Assembly (NCBI GenBank): GCA_012064415.1
Contig: SSNU01000077.1
Span: forward strand, 558,767 to 622,766
Direction: 5' to 3'
Length of the DNA stretch: 64,000 nucleotides
From: Gyrodactylus bullatarudis
Taxonomy: Eukaryota > Platyhelminthes > Monogenea > Gyrodactylidea > Gyrodactylidae
In this document: positions 63,181 to 64,000 of the stretch, one piece after another
Layout of the letters: every line of letters begins with the position of its first letter
Numbering within the stretch: the stretch's first letter is position 1
Program-made: the position numbers and the translations under genes
The notes under the pieces: model-generated
Seen by the model: only the letters and a program-made list of their open reading frames with translations
Told to the model about the DNA's origin: nothing
Databases searched by the model: none

Positions 63181-63574
63181 ATAATTATTATTTTATTTTT
63201 CAATATACGTATATGTATATTCATTTGAAATGTAGGTGATCGTGGATTCTTGGCTTTAAAATTATTTTAGAAAGTATAAAAGATTACGATTTCACAATTT
63301 AGTAATTCTATTTGAAGCATTCCACTAGTTTGTTGAATTCTATGAAGAAAAAAGAAAGATTAATTTCGGAAAAATTTCTTTATTTGCCATGCATTGGGAG
63401 TTTTCTTTATTCTATTGTTACGAATTATTTCTAAAAGAAAAATAAATAGAAGCTTTGAGTATTTAACCAAAGAAAAAACAAGATTCAAATATCAATAATG
63501 ATACAATTTCTAGAGAAAGTAGGTTCTTAAATCAAATCTGAAATCTTTTGTGAAATTGTCCAAGATTCAAATCC

Positions 63575-64000
63575 TTAGAATAAACTTTGCCTTCGGTTCT
63601 TGATTCTCTTCTCGATCAATTTACTACCCTCAATCTTTAAACCCTCATTTCTCTCGTCAGTATTCATGAAATGGTGTCTATTAGTTGATTTCCAGGAATT
63701 TATCTTTGATACTTGTGAGGATATTTTGGAAATCTTTTCTGATGATGGTACAAATTTCATTTCAGCATGATCCTCCAAAAAGTAAAGAAAGAAATGATTA
63801 TTATCATAAATATGACGGTACAGTAAAATCCACATTCTATTATATATTACTAATCCATAAACAATAAAGAGAAAAACTCACAAATCCAGTGTACGACTTC
63901 CTCTTGGGCAATTTAACACCTGGTAGAATATCGTCTAGCCATTTGAGCTCGTGTTGGGTGAAAATAAAGTCCAAGAGCTTACGGATGAAGCACAGAGCAA
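63575..64000 (-). CDS. SLC4: SLC4 copy 3, 3' end (runs off the window)
   Basis: Exon 13'' (64000-63882, incomplete) is identical to copies 1 and 2 over all 119 visible bases and encodes [36 protein letters not shown]. The following intron (63881-63773, 109 nt) and the last exon (63772-63575) are diverged: the tail reads DHAEMKFVPSSEKISKISSQ and ends KNRRQSLF. The frame is intact and the GTGAGT donor is kept, so this could be a working paralogue. The upstream exons lie beyond 64000. Confidence 0.85.

Noticed and set aside
1..64000. CRISPR arrays, operons with ribosome binding sites, integrases or phage genes
   Set aside because: The window is spliced animal DNA; no direct-repeat array or prokaryotic gene structure was seen.

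Overview
The window is nuclear DNA of an animal: AT-rich, with spliced protein genes, several transposon families and no bacterial, phage or CRISPR features. The genes point to a small ciliated bilaterian. They include a ciliary protein (CFAP57), a kinetochore RZZ subunit (Zwilch), condensin I, a mitochondrial ribosomal protein, a Na+-coupled bicarbonate transporter and an E93/MBLK-1-type pipsqueak transcription factor. Many introns are only 24-39 nt. From memory, introns this short are reported in few animals (dicyemids, perhaps orthonectids), so a miniaturised 'mesozoan-grade' lineage is one guess; the species cannot be named from the sequence.

Layout. (1) 1-12.4 kb is gene-poor and transposon-rich. 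It holds a family of foldback MITE-like elements, a decayed LINE reverse transcriptase (5.3-6.2 kb) and an internally deleted piggyBac copy inserted in a MITE (6.8-7.8 kb). (2) 12.4-13.9 kb (minus) carries three exons of an E93/MBLK-1-like gene; possible 5' exons lie at 19.6 and 20.6 kb. (3) 14-25.4 kb is otherwise non-coding with scattered repeats. (4) 25.4-43.5 kb is a compact gene cluster: UTP25 (-) and UTP3/Sas10 (+) head-to-head, CFAP57 (-) and MRPL46 (+) head-to-head, NCAPD2 (-), then ZWILCH (-) head-to-head with an unrecognised two-TM protein (+). The two-TM gene probably continues through a 5.9-kb intron to a last exon at 49.5-49.7 kb. (5) 51.7-57.8 kb (minus) is a complete 14-exon SLC4 transporter gene. 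(6) 58.6-64 kb holds a broken second SLC4 copy and the 3' end of a third, interrupted by MITE relics and a Penelope-like GIY-YIG fragment.

The spliced models were built by hand from splice signals and protein similarity. For UTP25, UTP3, CFAP57, MRPL46, NCAPD2, ZWILCH, the two-TM gene and SLC4 copy 1, the exon lengths sum to an exact multiple of three with every junction in phase, and predicted lengths are close to family norms. Functionally the cluster mixes ribosome biogenesis (UTP25, UTP3), mitochondrial translation (MRPL46), cilia (CFAP57) and mitosis (NCAPD2, ZWILCH). Its main distinguishing features are very short introns, shared promoters of 83-193 bp, convergent genes whose stop codons are 6 bp apart, and an SLC4 array with a mosaic identity pattern suggesting gene conversion.
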